Shown here: positions 8,543-17,210 of the stretch, in pieces | How the letters are laid out: each line of letters begins with the position of its first letter | Numbering within the stretch: the stretch's first letter is position 1 | Assembly: GCA_900316935.1 (NCBI GenBank) | Contig: ONEW01000026.1 | Location: forward strand, 1 to 33,467 | DNA length: 33,467 bases | Direction of reading: 5' to 3' | Source: an uncultured Selenomonadales bacterium | Lineage (GTDB): Bacteria > Bacillota > Negativicutes > Acidaminococcales > Acidaminococcaceae | The notes under the pieces: model-generated | Databases searched by the model: none | What the model was told of the DNA's origin: nothing | Seen by the model: only the letters and a program-made list of their open reading frames with translations | Program-made: the position numbers and the translations under genes

Positions 8543-9805
8543 ATGAAGTTTTCTGATGATAACAACAGCAGCCAGATCGTCTGTTCTTTCTGCGGAAAAC
8601 GCGGGGACCAGGTGAAACGTATGCTGGCCGGCCGCAACGGCTATATCTGCGACGAATGCATCGAGCTGTGCAACGAGGTGCTGCGCGAGGAATTCGGCCA
8701 TGAGGACCGCCAGGCCGCCGAAGCAAAGACGGAACTCCCGAAACCGAGGGAGATCAAGACCGTCCTGGACCAGTACGTCATCGGCCAGGAAGAAGCGAAG
8801 AAGACCCTGTCCGTCGCCGTCTACAATCACTATAAACGCATCAACTACGAGATGCTCAATCCCGAAGAACGGGATGTGGAACTGCAAAAATCCAACATCC
8901 TTATGCTGGGGCCCACGGGCAGCGGCAAGACGCTCCTGGCCCAGACCCTGGCGAAGATCCTGAACGTACCGTTCGCCATCGCCGATGCGACGACCCTGAC
9001 GGAAGCCGGCTATGTCGGGGAAGACGTGGAGAACATCCTCCTGCGCCTGATCCAGAATGCCGACTACGATATCGAACGGGCCCAGCGCGGCATCATCTAT
9101 ATCGACGAAATCGACAAGATCGCCCGCAAGTCCGAAAACGTCTCCATCACGCGCGACGTTTCCGGCGAAGGCGTGCAGCAGGCCCTGCTGAAGATCCTCG
9201 AAGGCACGGTTGCCAACGTGCCGCCCCAGGGCGGCCGCAAGCATCCGCACCAGGAGTTCCTGCAGATTGACACGACGAACATCCTCTTCATCTGCGGCGG
9301 GGCTTTCGCCGGCCTGGATTCCATCATCAAGGCCCGTACCGACGAAAAGACGCTGGGCTTCGGCGCCGACATCAAACGCAAATCCGAAACCAACCAGGGC
9401 GAGGTCCTGAAGAAGGTCATGCCGGAAGACCTCATGAAGTTCGGCCTGATTCCGGAGTTCGCCGGCCGTCTGCCGGTCGTCGTGACCCTGGAATCCCTCA
9501 CCAAGGAGGCCCTTGTCAGTATCCTGACGGAACCGAAGAATGCCTTGGTGAAACAGTACCAGCATTTCCTGCACATGGACAACGTGGACCTGGAATTCGA
9601 GGATGGCGCCCTCGAAGCCATCGCCGACGAAGCCCTGGCCCGGGAAACCGGTGCCCGCGGCCTGCGTGCCATCATCGAAGGCATCATGCGCAATGTGATG
9701 TACGAAGTCCCGTCCCGTTCGGATGTGGCCAAGTGCATCGTGACGGCCGAGACGGTCCGCGACCACAAGGAACCGAAACTGGTCTTTGCCGGCCCTGCGG
9801 CCTGA
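8543..9805 (+). CDS. clpX: ATP-dependent Clp protease ATP-binding subunit ClpX
   Basis: AAA+ unfoldase that recognises substrates and threads them into ClpP. 420 aa, normal. The N-terminal zinc-binding domain has Cys14, Cys17, Cys36 and Cys39. Walker A is GPTGSGKT (123-130); Walker B is IIYIDEID with Asp188 and Glu189. The ClpP-docking loop reads LGF (271-273), the position of the IGF tripeptide in E. coli. The sensor-2 region [10 protein letters not shown] is near residue 373. GGAGAG precedes the ATG. A strong terminator ends the clpP-clpX unit. Confidence 0.98.
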   Translation: MKFSDDNNSSQIVCSFCGKRGDQVKRMLAGRNGYICDECIELCNEVLREEFGHEDRQAAEAKTELPKPREIKTVLDQYVIGQEEAKKTLSVAVYNHYKRINYEMLNPEERDVELQKSNILMLGPTGSGKTLLAQTLAKILNVPFAIADATTLTEAGYVGEDVENILLRLIQNADYDIERAQRGIIYIDEIDKIARKSENVSITRDVSGEGVQQALLKILEGTVANVPPQGGRKHPHQEFLQIDTTNILFICGGAFAGLDSIIKARTDEKTLGFGADIKRKSETNQGEVLKKVMPEDLMKFGLIPEFAGRLPVVVTLESLTKEALVSILTEPKNALVKQYQHFLHMDNVDLEFEDGALEAIADEALARETGARGLRAIIEGIMRNVMYEVPSRSDVAKCIVTAETVRDHKEPKLVFAGPAA

Positions 9806-9882
9806 TACATCGTGCCGGGTCACGGAAGGGCGGAGCGGAAGCAGAAAAGCGAACTGGTTTTAAAGATTTTGTGAAACCTGCC

Positions 9883-9917
9883 AAAAGGGAAAAGGTACGT
9901 CGCCTTTTCCCTTTTTT
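9883..9917 (+). terminator. Terminator after clpX
   Basis: Thirteen-bp stem with arms AAAAGGGAAAAGG (9883-9895) and CCTTTTCCCTTTT (9903-9915), 7-base loop, T-run to 9917. The A-rich arm on the opposite side makes it potentially bidirectional. Confidence 0.9.
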
Positions 9918-9931
9918 CTGCGTAACGGATA

Positions 9932-9940
9932 TGTTACAAT
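9932..9940 (+). promoter_or_regulatory. Extended -10 promoter of lon
   Basis: TGTTACAAT (TG, one base, TACAAT at 9935-9940) right after the clpX terminator; no good -35. The start region reads AAACTTG, much like the nifJ promoter. Confidence 0.6.
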
Positions 9941-10014
9941 AAACTTGAATCGTTATGACCGAAACTATCTATTGTGGCCGGTCATGCCTGATGCACTCGG
10001 TTTTTCTATATATT

Positions 10015-10029
10015 GGAGGGATTTCCTTG
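10015..10029 (+). promoter_or_regulatory. lon: Ribosome binding site and TTG start of lon
   Basis: GGAGGG (10015-10020) lies 6 bases from a TTG at 10027 but 15 bases from the first ATG at 10036. The spacing favours TTG as the real start. Confidence 0.65.
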
Positions 10030-12402
10030 ATCCACATGGAAGAAGTTGAAGATAAATTACCGTTGCTCCCGCTGCGGGGCATGCTGGTATTTCCCGGCAT
10101 GATCATCAATCTCGATGTAGGCCGGGAGCTCTCCCTGAAGGCGGTCAACGCCGCCATGCGCACGGGCCGGAAGATCCTGCTCGTGACGCAGCGCCGGGCC
10201 GAAGTGCCCAACCCCGGAGAGAAGGATCTGTTCCCGTTCGGCGTCGTGGCCGAAATCAAGCAGGTGCTGAAGCTGCCGGGGGGCACGTTGCGCCTCATGG
10301 TGGAAGGCCTGGAACGGGCCGGCATCGTCCGCATCCAGAATCTGCCGGACGGATTCTGGCTGGGCGTGTACCGCACGGTGGAGGACCATCCCGGTGCGGA
10401 GGAGCGCAAAACCCTGGAAGCGCTGCGCCGCATGGTGATCGATGCCTTCGAGAAGTGGGTCACGGCCGCGAAGAAGGTCAACCCCGAAGTGCTGCTGACC
10501 TTCAAGGACAACCCGGACGCGGGGTTCGTGGCCGACATGATTTCCGGCTACATGGAGATCCCCATTGCGGAACGGGAGGAACTCCTGGAGACGGTCCCTG
10601 TCCGGGAACGGCTGGAAAAGCTCTATGCGAAACTGTCGCAGGAGCTGGACATCGCCGAACTGGAAAAGACCATTTCCCAGCAGGTGCACAAGAGCATCGA
10701 AAAAAACCAGAAGGAATACTACCTGCGGGAACAGATGAAGGTCATCAACAGGGAACTGGGCGACGAGGAAGACAACCACGCGGAAGCGGAAACGTACCGC
10801 GGGCGCATCAAGGAACTGCCGCTGCCGGACGAGGTGGCGAAGCTGCTCCTGAAGGAGACGGAACGGTTGGAAAAGATGCCGCCGGCCATGGCCGAAAGCG
10901 CCGTCATCCGCAATTACCTGGATACGTGCCTCGATCTGCCCTGGGGCAACTATACGGAAGATAATTTCGACATCAGCCGGGCTGCGAAAATCCTGGACCA
11001 GCATCATTACGGCCTGAAGAAGGTCAAGGAGCGCATACTGGAACAGCTGGCCGTGCGGCAGCTGACCCGCAGCAACAAGGCGCCCATCATCTGCCTCGTC
11101 GGCCCGCCCGGCGTCGGCAAAACGTCCCTGGCCCAGTCCATCGCTGAAGCGGTGAACCGCAAGTTCACGCGCGTGTCCCTGGGGGGCATCCGGGATGAGG
11201 CGGAGATCCGCGGGCACCGCCGCACCTACATCGGCGCCATGCCGGGGCGCATCATCCACGGCATGCAGAAAGTGGGCTGCATGAACCCGCTGTTCCTGCT
11301 GGACGAAGTGGACAAGATGGCCTCCGATTTCCGCGGGGATCCTTCGTCGGCGCTGCTGGAAGCGCTGGACCCGGAACAGAACAACGCCTTCAGCGACCAT
11401 TACATTGAATTCCCTTTCGACCTGTCGTCCGTGTTCTGGATCGTGACGGCCAACACGGTGGAAACCATTCCGCCGGCCCTGCTGGACCGCCTGGAAGTCA
11501 TCCAGCTTTCGAGCTACACGGAAGACGAAAAGTTCAATATCGCCAAGCTGCACCTGCTCCCCAAGGAGATGAAGGCCAGCGGCCTCACGGCGGACAGCTT
11601 CAGCATCACGGACGGCGCCATCCGCCGCGTCATCCGCGATTACACCCGCGAGGCCGGCGTGCGCAGCCTGGAACGCAAGCTGGCGGCCCTGTGCCGTAAA
11701 ACGGCGTTCCGCCTGGTGACGAAGAAGAAAACGGCGTCCCACGTGACGGCCCGCAACCTGCCCGATTACCTGGGGCCGGTCCTCTTCCTGGAAGGCGATA
11801 TGCGCCCCCGTTCCGAAGTAGGCGTCGTCACAGGGCTGGCCTGGACGAGCGTCGGCGGCGAACTGTTGCGCGTCGAGGTGCTCACGACGGTCGGCAAAGG
11901 CAACCTCATCCTGACGGGCCAGCTGGGTTCCGTCATGAAGGAATCGGCCCAGGCCGGCTACACCTACATCCGTTCCCGTTACAAGGAACTGGAACTGGAG
12001 AAAGATTTCAACGAAAAGACGGACATCCACATCCACGTGCCCGAAGGCGCCATCCCCAAAGACGGCCCTTCGGCGGGCATCACCATGGTCACGGCCATGG
12101 TCTCGGCCCTGACGGGACGAAACGTGAAGGCGGATCTGGCCATGACCGGGGAAATCACCCTGTCCGGCCGCGTGCTGCCCGTGGGCGGCGTCAAGGAGAA
12201 AGTCCTGGCGGCGCACCGCTACGGCGTCAAGACCATCCTGCTGCCCGAACGGAACCTGCAGGATCTGGAAGAGCTGCCGGCCAACGTACGGAAAGACATC
12301 CGCTTCATCCCGGTGGCGCACATGGACGAAGTGTTGAAACTCGCGCTGGAGCTGGCCCCGAAGAAGACGAAAAAGGGGACGGCGGCAGACGCTGTAAAAT
12401 GA
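10027..12402 (+). CDS. lon: ATP-dependent Lon protease
   Basis: Hexameric AAA+ serine protease that degrades misfolded and regulatory proteins in the cytoplasm. 791 aa from the TTG start, within the family range. The N-terminal LON domain spans roughly residues 10-205 ([15 protein letters not shown] at its start), then a coiled-coil linker, then the AAA+ module with Walker A GPPGVGKT (359-366) and Walker B FLLDEVDK. The protease domain has catalytic Ser682 in KDGPSAGIT and Lys725 in GGVKEKVL, the expected 43 residues apart. Has its own promoter, apart from clpX. A small 31-base gap leads to the FAD oxidoreductase gene. Confidence 0.97.
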   Translation: MIHMEEVEDKLPLLPLRGMLVFPGMIINLDVGRELSLKAVNAAMRTGRKILLVTQRRAEVPNPGEKDLFPFGVVAEIKQVLKLPGGTLRLMVEGLERAGIVRIQNLPDGFWLGVYRTVEDHPGAEERKTLEALRRMVIDAFEKWVTAAKKVNPEVLLTFKDNPDAGFVADMISGYMEIPIAEREELLETVPVRERLEKLYAKLSQELDIAELEKTISQQVHKSIEKNQKEYYLREQMKVINRELGDEEDNHAEAETYRGRIKELPLPDEVAKLLLKETERLEKMPPAMAESAVIRNYLDTCLDLPWGNYTEDNFDISRAAKILDQHHYGLKKVKERILEQLAVRQLTRSNKAPIICLVGPPGVGKTSLAQSIAEAVNRKFTRVSLGGIRDEAEIRGHRRTYIGAMPGRIIHGMQKVGCMNPLFLLDEVDKMASDFRGDPSSALLEALDPEQNNAFSDHYIEFPFDLSSVFWIVTANTVETIPPALLDRLEVIQLSSYTEDEKFNIAKLHLLPKEMKASGLTADSFSITDGAIRRVIRDYTREAGVRSLERKLAALCRKTAFRLVTKKKTASHVTARNLPDYLGPVLFLEGDMRPRSEVGVVTGLAWTSVGGELLRVEVLTTVGKGNLILTGQLGSVMKESAQAGYTYIRSRYKELELEKDFNEKTDIHIHVPEGAIPKDGPSAGITMVTAMVSALTGRNVKADLAMTGEITLSGRVLPVGGVKEKVLAAHRYGVKTILLPERNLQDLEELPANVRKDIRFIPVAHMDEVLKLALELAPKKTKKGTAADAVK

Positions 12403-12433
12403 CGAACGGCGCAAACAATAAAGGAAAAGAAAG

Positions 12434-13831
12434 GTGAAAGCTGTGAAGAAATACGATGTCGCCATCATCGGCGGCGGTCCGGCCGCCATTTATGCCGGCT
12501 GGGAATTCATGGTCAAATATCCGGACCTGTCCGTCCTCATCGTGGAGGAAGGACACCCGGTGGATAAACGCTTCTGCCCCCTGGCGGCGGGCAAGGCGGA
12601 TCACTGCCTGCGCTGCGTGCCCTGCGCCATCATGCGCGGCTTCGGCGGTGCCGGTGCCTTTTCCGATGGCAAGTACAATTTCACGACGGAATTCGGCGGC
12701 TGGCTGCCGGACTACCTGCCGAAGAAGACCGTCATGGACCTCATCGATTACGTGGACTCCATCAACTGCAGCAACGGCGCGCCGGGCGAGACCTACACGA
12801 CGAAGAACAGCTCCATCCGGCGGCTGGCCCTGGGCTGCGACCTGCACCTGCTGAACGGCAAGGTGCGCCACCTGGGCACGGAAAACAACCTGCAGATCAT
12901 GGAGAACATCTACCGTATATTAAGGGAAAAAGCAGACATCCTCTGCGATACGAAGGTCGAAAACTTCCGCAAGGAAGGGGACCTCTTCTGCCTGGAAACG
13001 ACGGCCGGCCAGTTCCGGTCCGATTACCTGATCGCGGCTCCGGGCCGCGCGGGGGCGGAATGGTTTACCGAGCAGGGCCGCAAGCTGGGGCTGTCCTTTA
13101 CGAACAACGCCGTCGACGTCGGGGTGCGCGTCGAAGTGCCGGCCCTCGTCTTCAAGCACATCACGGACGAAGTGTACGAAGCGAAACTCCAGTACCGCAC
13201 GAAACAGTACAACGACCTGGTCCGCACGTTCTGCATGAACCCGAACGGGTACGTGGTGGCCGAGAACACGGACGGCATCGTCACGGTCAACGGCCACAGC
13301 TACGCCGACCCGGAACTGCAGAGCGAGAACACGAATTTCGCGCTCCTCGTGAGCAACAAGTTTACAGAACCTTTTACGGAACCGCACCAGTACGGCAAAC
13401 GCATTGCCTCGTTCTCGAACATGCTGGGCGGCGGCGTACTGCTGCAGCGGTTCGGGGACCTCATCAAGGGCCGCCGCACCAACGAACGGCGCCTGGCCAA
13501 GAGCTTCACGCGGCCGACCCTGTCGGCCACGCCTGGCGACCTGAGCCTGGTTTTGCCGAAGCGGCAGCTCGACGACATCATCGAAATGATTTACGCCCTG
13601 GATAAAATCGCCCCGGGCATGGCGAACGATGACACGCTGCTTTACGGTGTCGAAGTCAAGTTCTACAGTGCCCGGATGGAATTGGATGACCATTTGGAAA
13701 CGAAGATCCCGAACCTCTTTGCCGTAGGCGACGGCGCCGGTATCACCCGGGGCCTGTCCCAGGCGAGCGCCAGCGGCGTGTTTGTGGCAAGGGAGATTGG
13801 GGAAAGGGTCCGGCAGCACCGCAACAAGTGA
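12434..13831 (+). CDS. FAD-dependent oxidoreductase (COG2509-like), function unknown
   Basis: Resembles the uncharacterised FAD-dependent dehydrogenases grouped as COG2509; 465 aa. The N-terminal Rossmann fold reads DVAIIGGGPAAIYAG. A cysteine-rich segment CPLAAGKADHCLRCVPC lies near residues 51-67, followed by GFGGAGAFSDGKYN, typical of this family. The C-terminal flavin motif is NLFAVGDGAGITRGL. Substrate is unknown. GTG at 12434 is used; GTG at 12443 has an equally good AAAGGTG site and would remove only three residues. It overlaps nothing but sits between lon and engB, which are adjacent in Bacillus subtilis, and the engB ribosome site begins directly after its stop, so all three are probably co-transcribed. 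Confidence 0.88.
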   Translation: MKAVKKYDVAIIGGGPAAIYAGWEFMVKYPDLSVLIVEEGHPVDKRFCPLAAGKADHCLRCVPCAIMRGFGGAGAFSDGKYNFTTEFGGWLPDYLPKKTVMDLIDYVDSINCSNGAPGETYTTKNSSIRRLALGCDLHLLNGKVRHLGTENNLQIMENIYRILREKADILCDTKVENFRKEGDLFCLETTAGQFRSDYLIAAPGRAGAEWFTEQGRKLGLSFTNNAVDVGVRVEVPALVFKHITDEVYEAKLQYRTKQYNDLVRTFCMNPNGYVVAENTDGIVTVNGHSYADPELQSENTNFALLVSNKFTEPFTEPHQYGKRIASFSNMLGGGVLLQRFGDLIKGRRTNERRLAKSFTRPTLSATPGDLSLVLPKRQLDDIIEMIYALDKIAPGMANDDTLLYGVEVKFYSARMELDDHLETKIPNLFAVGDGAGITRGLSQASASGVFVAREIGERVRQHRNK

Positions 13832-13848
13832 AAAGGAGGTATCCACCC

Positions 13849-14505
13849 ATGCCAAAAGGACAATGGGATGTCATCAAGGCGGAATTCGTAACTTCCGCCG
13901 TGCAGGCTGATCAATATCCCAGACCGTCACTTCCGCAGGTCGCCTTCATCGGGCGCTCCAATGTCGGAAAATCGTCACTCATCAATTCCCTTTGCCGGCG
14001 GAATGGACTGGCCCGTGTCTCTTCGTCCCCCGGCAAGACGCAGACTCTGAATTTCTACCGCCTCGACGCCAAACGGACGGCGGACGATGCGGTGGACCGT
14101 ACGCAGTTCTTCCTGGTCGACCTGCCCGGCTATGGATTTGCCCGCACGAACAGGCACAACAAGGAAAACTGGTCCGGCTTCATCCGCAATTACCTGACCG
14201 ATGCGCCGGACCTTTCCCTCGTGTGCCAGCTCATCGATATACGCCACAAACTCATGGACAGCGATATCGAGGCCTATCACTGGATGGTCTCCTGCGGCCT
14301 GCAGGTGCAGATCGTCCTGACGAAGATGGACAAGGTCAGTAAATCCGCAGCCATGGCACAGGTGGCAGCCGTCAAAAAGGAGCTCTTCCTGTCCGGGGAC
14401 CAGATCCTGGCCTATTCCGTGCAGCAGCCCCTCATGCGGGGCGAACTCATCAACCGCATCCTCGGCGTCCTCGAGGGTTCGGCGGAAGTCGTGCCGGAGC
14501 TGTAG
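13849..14505 (+). CDS. engB: Ribosome biogenesis GTP-binding protein EngB (YsxC/YihA)
   Basis: Small GTPase needed for assembly of the large ribosomal subunit. 218 aa. G1 is GRSNVGKSS (35-43), G3 is DLPGYGFA and G4 is TKMDK. The start at 13849 follows AAGGAGG by 9 bases; an upstream GTG at 13828 would overlap the stop of the preceding gene and is less likely. Last gene of the lon group; no clear terminator follows before the next promoter. Confidence 0.96.
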   Translation: MPKGQWDVIKAEFVTSAVQADQYPRPSLPQVAFIGRSNVGKSSLINSLCRRNGLARVSSSPGKTQTLNFYRLDAKRTADDAVDRTQFFLVDLPGYGFARTNRHNKENWSGFIRNYLTDAPDLSLVCQLIDIRHKLMDSDIEAYHWMVSCGLQVQIVLTKMDKVSKSAAMAQVAAVKKELFLSGDQILAYSVQQPLMRGELINRILGVLEGSAEVVPEL

Positions 14506-14551
14506 CAGGCGGGATGCCGGAACATTCCTGAAGAAGGGCTTCACAAAAAGC

Positions 14552-14580
14552 TTGACATGCTTATTAGGAACTGGTACAAT
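14552..14580 (+). promoter_or_regulatory. Strong promoter of the orphan cobalamin riboswitch RNA
   Basis: TTGACA (14552-14557), 17-base spacer, TACAAT (14575-14580) with an extended TGG before it. Transcription should start near 14587. Confidence 0.85.
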
Positions 14581-14594
14581 TAAGTTGTCAAAAG

Positions 14595-14703
14595 AAGATT
14601 TCGTACAACAGGGTGAAGCGGTGCAATCCCGCTGCGATCCCGTCGCCGTACAGCCGGCAGCCCCCGTTGTATAAGCATCTATGCTTGACCTGCGGGTGAC
14701 AGG
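14595..14703 (+). ncRNA. Cobalamin-riboswitch-like aptamer (compact form)
   Basis: The core resembles the cobalamin riboswitch: AACAGGGTGAA, then GCGGTGCAATCCCGC, then GCGATCCCGTCGC. It folds as P2 TACAAC/GTTGTA (14604-14609, 14666-14671), P3 GGG/CCC, P4 GCGG/CCGC (14618-14621, 14629-14632), P5 GCGA/TCGC (14634-14637, 14643-14646) with loop TCCCG, and P6 CCG/CGG. A further hairpin CCTG/CAGG (14689-14692, 14700-14703) has loop CGGGTGA, whose CGGG can pair with CCCG of the P5 loop: the L5-L13 kissing contact of this family. The B12-box region (AGCCGGCAGCCC, 14652-14663) is shorter than consensus. P7-P12 arms are missing, so it is a short form. A covariance-model search was not possible here. 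Confidence 0.7.
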
Positions 14704-14767
14704 GGCGGATGGAGCTCAAAAAGCTTTTCTTTGGTGAGAGGGGAAAAGCGGATTGGCGCAAAATCCC

Positions 14768-14806
14768 GGACCATTCCTGTTTCGGCAGGAATGGTCCTCT
14801 TGTTTT
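14768..14806 (+). terminator. Terminator of the cobalamin riboswitch RNA
   Basis: Twelve-bp perfect stem GGACCATTCCTG/CAGGAATGGTCC (14768-14779, 14786-14797), 6-base loop, tail TCTTGTTTT. A separate stem (GCTTTTC/GAAAAGC, 14723-14729 and 14742-14748) lies between the aptamer and this terminator and may belong to the switch. Confidence 0.85.
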
Positions 14807-14933
14807 CCCGCAGGCCGAAATCCTTGACGCTGTGTGATTTGTAAATGGACATTTTGCTATTCTGAAATCTTTCAGAGACACACTTCCTCCTCCTTATCTC
14901 CCTCATCTTTCCTGTTCTCGTCAAAGCCGTGAG
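14807..14933. other. Read-through region with anti-Shine-Dalgarno tract, no gene recognised
   Basis: No convincing gene. The plus strand has a pyrimidine tract (14883-14913) containing CCTCCTCCTT at 14886-14895, complementary to Shine-Dalgarno sequences. Read on the minus strand the same bases form AAGGAGGAGG ahead of a GTG at 14881, but the frame it opens runs through the terminator and aptamer and is not protein-like. Confidence 0.4.
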
Positions 14934-14974
14934 GCATAAAAAAACCGCACCCGGACAGTGCGGTTTTTTTATGC
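14934..14974. terminator. Bidirectional terminator between the riboswitch RNA and the CDF gene
   Basis: Perfect 17-bp inverted repeat GCATAAAAAAACCGCAC (14934-14950) and its complement (14958-14974), loop CCGGACA. A-run and T-run inside the arms make it work both ways; it lies just past the stop of the minus-strand transporter. Confidence 0.9.
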
Positions 14975-14998
14975 TTTTTTTGCCTTCCCCGGGCCGTG

Positions 14999-15910
14999 TC
15001 AGAAGTCGTGCTTCCATTCGCTGAGGGGGTTCATATGGACCATGCAGTGCTTGACATCGGGGAAGTTCCTCTCAATCTGCTGGTGGATGCGTTCGGCGAT
15101 ATGGTGCGATTCCAGCAGGGTGAGGTTGTCATCGGCGGAGATTTCCACGTCCACGTAGATGCGGTTGCCGAACAGGCGGGTGCGCAGCAGGTCGATGTGG
15201 TCCACGCCGTCCACTTCCTGGATGACGGCGCGCATCCTGGCCTCGACTTCGTCGGGACAGGAGCGGTCCACCATCTTGTCGATGGCGCCCTTGAAGATTT
15301 CATAGGCGGCGAAGAGGATCATGAGGCAGATGACGATACTGGCCAGGGGGTCGAGGATGGGATAGCCCATGCGCGCGCCGGCAATACCGGCGAGGGAGCC
15401 GATGGACGACAGGGCGTCGGACCGGTGGTGCCAGGCATCGGCCATAAGGGCGTCCGATTTCAAGGCGATGGCGTAATGCCGCGTGTACCAGTACATGCCC
15501 TCTTTCAACAAAATGGAGACGATGGCCGCGGCCAGGGGCAGCAGGGTCGGGACCTGCAGGGGCACCGTGTCCCGGTGCAGGATCTGTTCCACGCCGCTGC
15601 TGCCGATGGCAAGGCCCGTCAGGGCCAGCAGGGTGGCCAGGATGAGGGAGGCGACGCATTCCAGCCGTTCGTGGCCGTATTCGTGTTCGTCATCGGATTT
15701 GCGCGCCGAAACGCGGATGCCGATGATGACGATGAAGGTGGCGAACACGTCGGAAGCGGAATGGATGGCGTCGGACACCATGGCGGCCGAATGGCCCAGG
15801 ATGCCGGCGGCCAGCTTGCCGACGGAAAGGGCCACGTTCACGATGATGCTGTACAGGGAGACGCGCGTGGCAATGCGCTTGCGTTCCTGGGTGAATTCTT
15901 TCTTGTCCAT
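14999..15910 (-). CDS. Cation diffusion facilitator family transporter
   Basis: Predicted inner-membrane divalent metal exporter (CDF family; typical substrates are Zn2+, Fe2+, Co2+, Mn2+ or Ni2+), probably a proton antiporter. 303 aa with about six membrane helices in the first ~210 residues. Metal-site motifs are HSAAMVSDAIHSASD in helix 2 and DAWHHRSDALSS in helix 5. The cytoplasmic C-terminal domain (from about 212) has the usual VDGVDHIDLLRTR and a final HCMVHMNP. The start at 15910 follows AAGGAGTG; upstream in-frame starts lack a site. It is the only plus-to-minus switch in this part of the window, lying between an orphan cobalamin riboswitch and an AbrB-family gene. The metal cannot be decided from sequence alone. 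Confidence 0.93.
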   Translation of the reverse strand: MDKKEFTQERKRIATRVSLYSIIVNVALSVGKLAAGILGHSAAMVSDAIHSASDVFATFIVIIGIRVSARKSDDEHEYGHERLECVASLILATLLALTGLAIGSSGVEQILHRDTVPLQVPTLLPLAAAIVSILLKEGMYWYTRHYAIALKSDALMADAWHHRSDALSSIGSLAGIAGARMGYPILDPLASIVICLMILFAAYEIFKGAIDKMVDRSCPDEVEARMRAVIQEVDGVDHIDLLRTRLFGNRIYVDVEISADDNLTLLESHHIAERIHQQIERNFPDVKHCMVHMNPLSEWKHDF

Positions 15911-16088
15911 AGGCGGCACTCCTTCTGTCAGGGGACGGCCGGCAGCGATTGACGGAGCGGCGGCCCCGTGATAGACTGATTTCATCGGCAGATGGAATTT
16001 GGGTCCATCGAATGTATTAGGAATAATTGTAAGGCCTGACTGGCGGAATGTCAAGGAACGGACTGCCTGCAGGGAAAGGGGTGATGGT

Positions 16089-17153
16089 ATGGGCACAGGG
16101 AACGGGACCCGGTGGCGGCTGCTCTTTTACGCCGTTCCGGCGGCACTGGCGGGAACCTTGCTGTTTCTGGCCCGGCTGCCCATCCCCTTCATGCTGGGCG
16201 GCATCCTGACAGCGGCAGCACTGCGCTTTACGCGGCAGCCCGGTTTCCAGTGGCCCAGGCCGTGGCGCGAACTCTGCCTGAGCATCGTCGGCTACGGCAT
16301 CGGCCTGCACTTCACGCGGGATACGGTACATGCCCTCGCGGCCCAGACCGCGGGCGTGCTGGGCGCGTCCATCCTCTGCATCGCCCTGGCCATCGTCATT
16401 GCCTATATCACGTACAGGCACACCTTTGCCAACCTGCTCAGCTGCGTCCTGGGGCAGCTGCCCGGCGGCCTGAACCTCATGATGCTCCTGGCCGAGGAAG
16501 ACCCGCGCGCCGATGCGAATGTCGTTGTCGTGGAGCAGACCACGCGCCTTTTCCTGGTCGTCTTCTTTGTACCCGTACTGGCCTCGTTTCTGCCCGGCAC
16601 GCCCGTGAACCGCGCCGGGCTCTTCGACAGCCCGCCGGCGGAAGGCGCCCTCACGTGGCTGGTCCTGATCCCTGTCTGCGCCTTCGGCGTGTTCGCGGCC
16701 CGGCGGCTGCACGTGCCCACGCCGACCCTCATGGGTCCCATCCTGGCCACGTCGGCCTTTTCGGTCTGGTACGGCGCGCCGCTCCAGCAGGTGCCGTCCC
16801 TGATCCTGTATCTGGCCCAGATCAGCGTCGGCCTCTACATGGGCTGCATGCTCGACAAGGAGCGCCTGCTGCGGGCGCGGGCGACGGTATCCTTCTGCGT
16901 CCTCGGCACGCTGGCCCTCATCGCTGTCAGCATGGCCGTCGCCGCCGGCCTTTCCCGTGTCTACGGCTTCGACCTGGTCACGGCCTTCCTGGCCATGGCG
17001 CCCGGCGGCATTGCGGAAATGTGCCTGGCCGGCATGTCCATGGGCGCCGATGTCTCCATCATCGTCACCTACCAGATTGTCCGGGTCCTGATGATGAACA
17101 TCTCCATGCCCTTCCTGATCCACTGGTATTTCGACGAGGACTACAAAGGGTAG
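16089..17153 (+). CDS. AbrB-family membrane protein (AbrB_duplication, COG3180)
   Basis: A polytopic membrane protein of 354 aa, sometimes labelled putative ammonia monooxygenase because of weak similarity; its real role is unknown. It consists of two repeated halves, each with about five hydrophobic segments: the first includes RLPIPFMLGGILTAAALRF and the glycine motif LGQLPGGLNLMMLLAEE; the second has RLHVPTPTLMGPILATSAF and FLAMAPGGIAEMCLAG. The matching P-G-G turns support internal duplication. It is not the Bacillus DNA-binding AbrB. The start at 16089 follows AAAGGGG by 7 bases; the longer frame to 15999 has no ribosome site. It is divergent from the CDF gene. Confidence 0.85.
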   Translation: MGTGNGTRWRLLFYAVPAALAGTLLFLARLPIPFMLGGILTAAALRFTRQPGFQWPRPWRELCLSIVGYGIGLHFTRDTVHALAAQTAGVLGASILCIALAIVIAYITYRHTFANLLSCVLGQLPGGLNLMMLLAEEDPRADANVVVVEQTTRLFLVVFFVPVLASFLPGTPVNRAGLFDSPPAEGALTWLVLIPVCAFGVFAARRLHVPTPTLMGPILATSAFSVWYGAPLQQVPSLILYLAQISVGLYMGCMLDKERLLRARATVSFCVLGTLALIAVSMAVAAGLSRVYGFDLVTAFLAMAPGGIAEMCLAGMSMGADVSIIVTYQIVRVLMMNISMPFLIHWYFDEDYKG

Positions 17154-17175
17154 GGCCGCGGGCACTCGGACGGGC

Positions 17176-17204
17176 TTGACATCGTGCCCGTCCATTGATA
17201 AAAT
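17176..17204 (+). promoter_or_regulatory. Promoter of the valS T-box leader
   Basis: TTGACA (17176-17181), 17 bases, TAAAAT (17199-17204) with an extended TGA. Transcription would start near 17211. Confidence 0.8.
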
Positions 17205-17210
17205 TGTAAG

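Noticed and set aside
6432..10026. CIRCE or CtsR heat-shock operators near tig, clpP, clpX and lon
   Set aside because: I looked for the TTAGCACTC/GAGTGCTAA repeat and for tandem GGTCAAA sites and found neither.
14709..14837. Plus-strand 42-codon frame starting MELKKLFFGERG after the riboswitch
   Set aside because: It would translate the terminator hairpin, its AGGGG site is only 3 bases from the ATG, and the product resembles nothing. It is not accepted as the riboswitch's gene, though a small regulated peptide cannot be fully excluded.
14588..14881. Minus-strand 97-codon frame with AAGGAGGAGG before a GTG
   Set aside because: The ribosome site looks good, but the frame runs through the complement of the terminator and riboswitch, is rich in Cys, Pro and Arg in no pattern, and has no clear promoter. 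I treat it as chance or a remnant.
15999..16088. N-terminal extension of the AbrB-family gene
   Set aside because: The longer frame has no ribosome site and its residues are hydrophilic and unlike the family; AAAGGGG sits ahead of the ATG at 16089.
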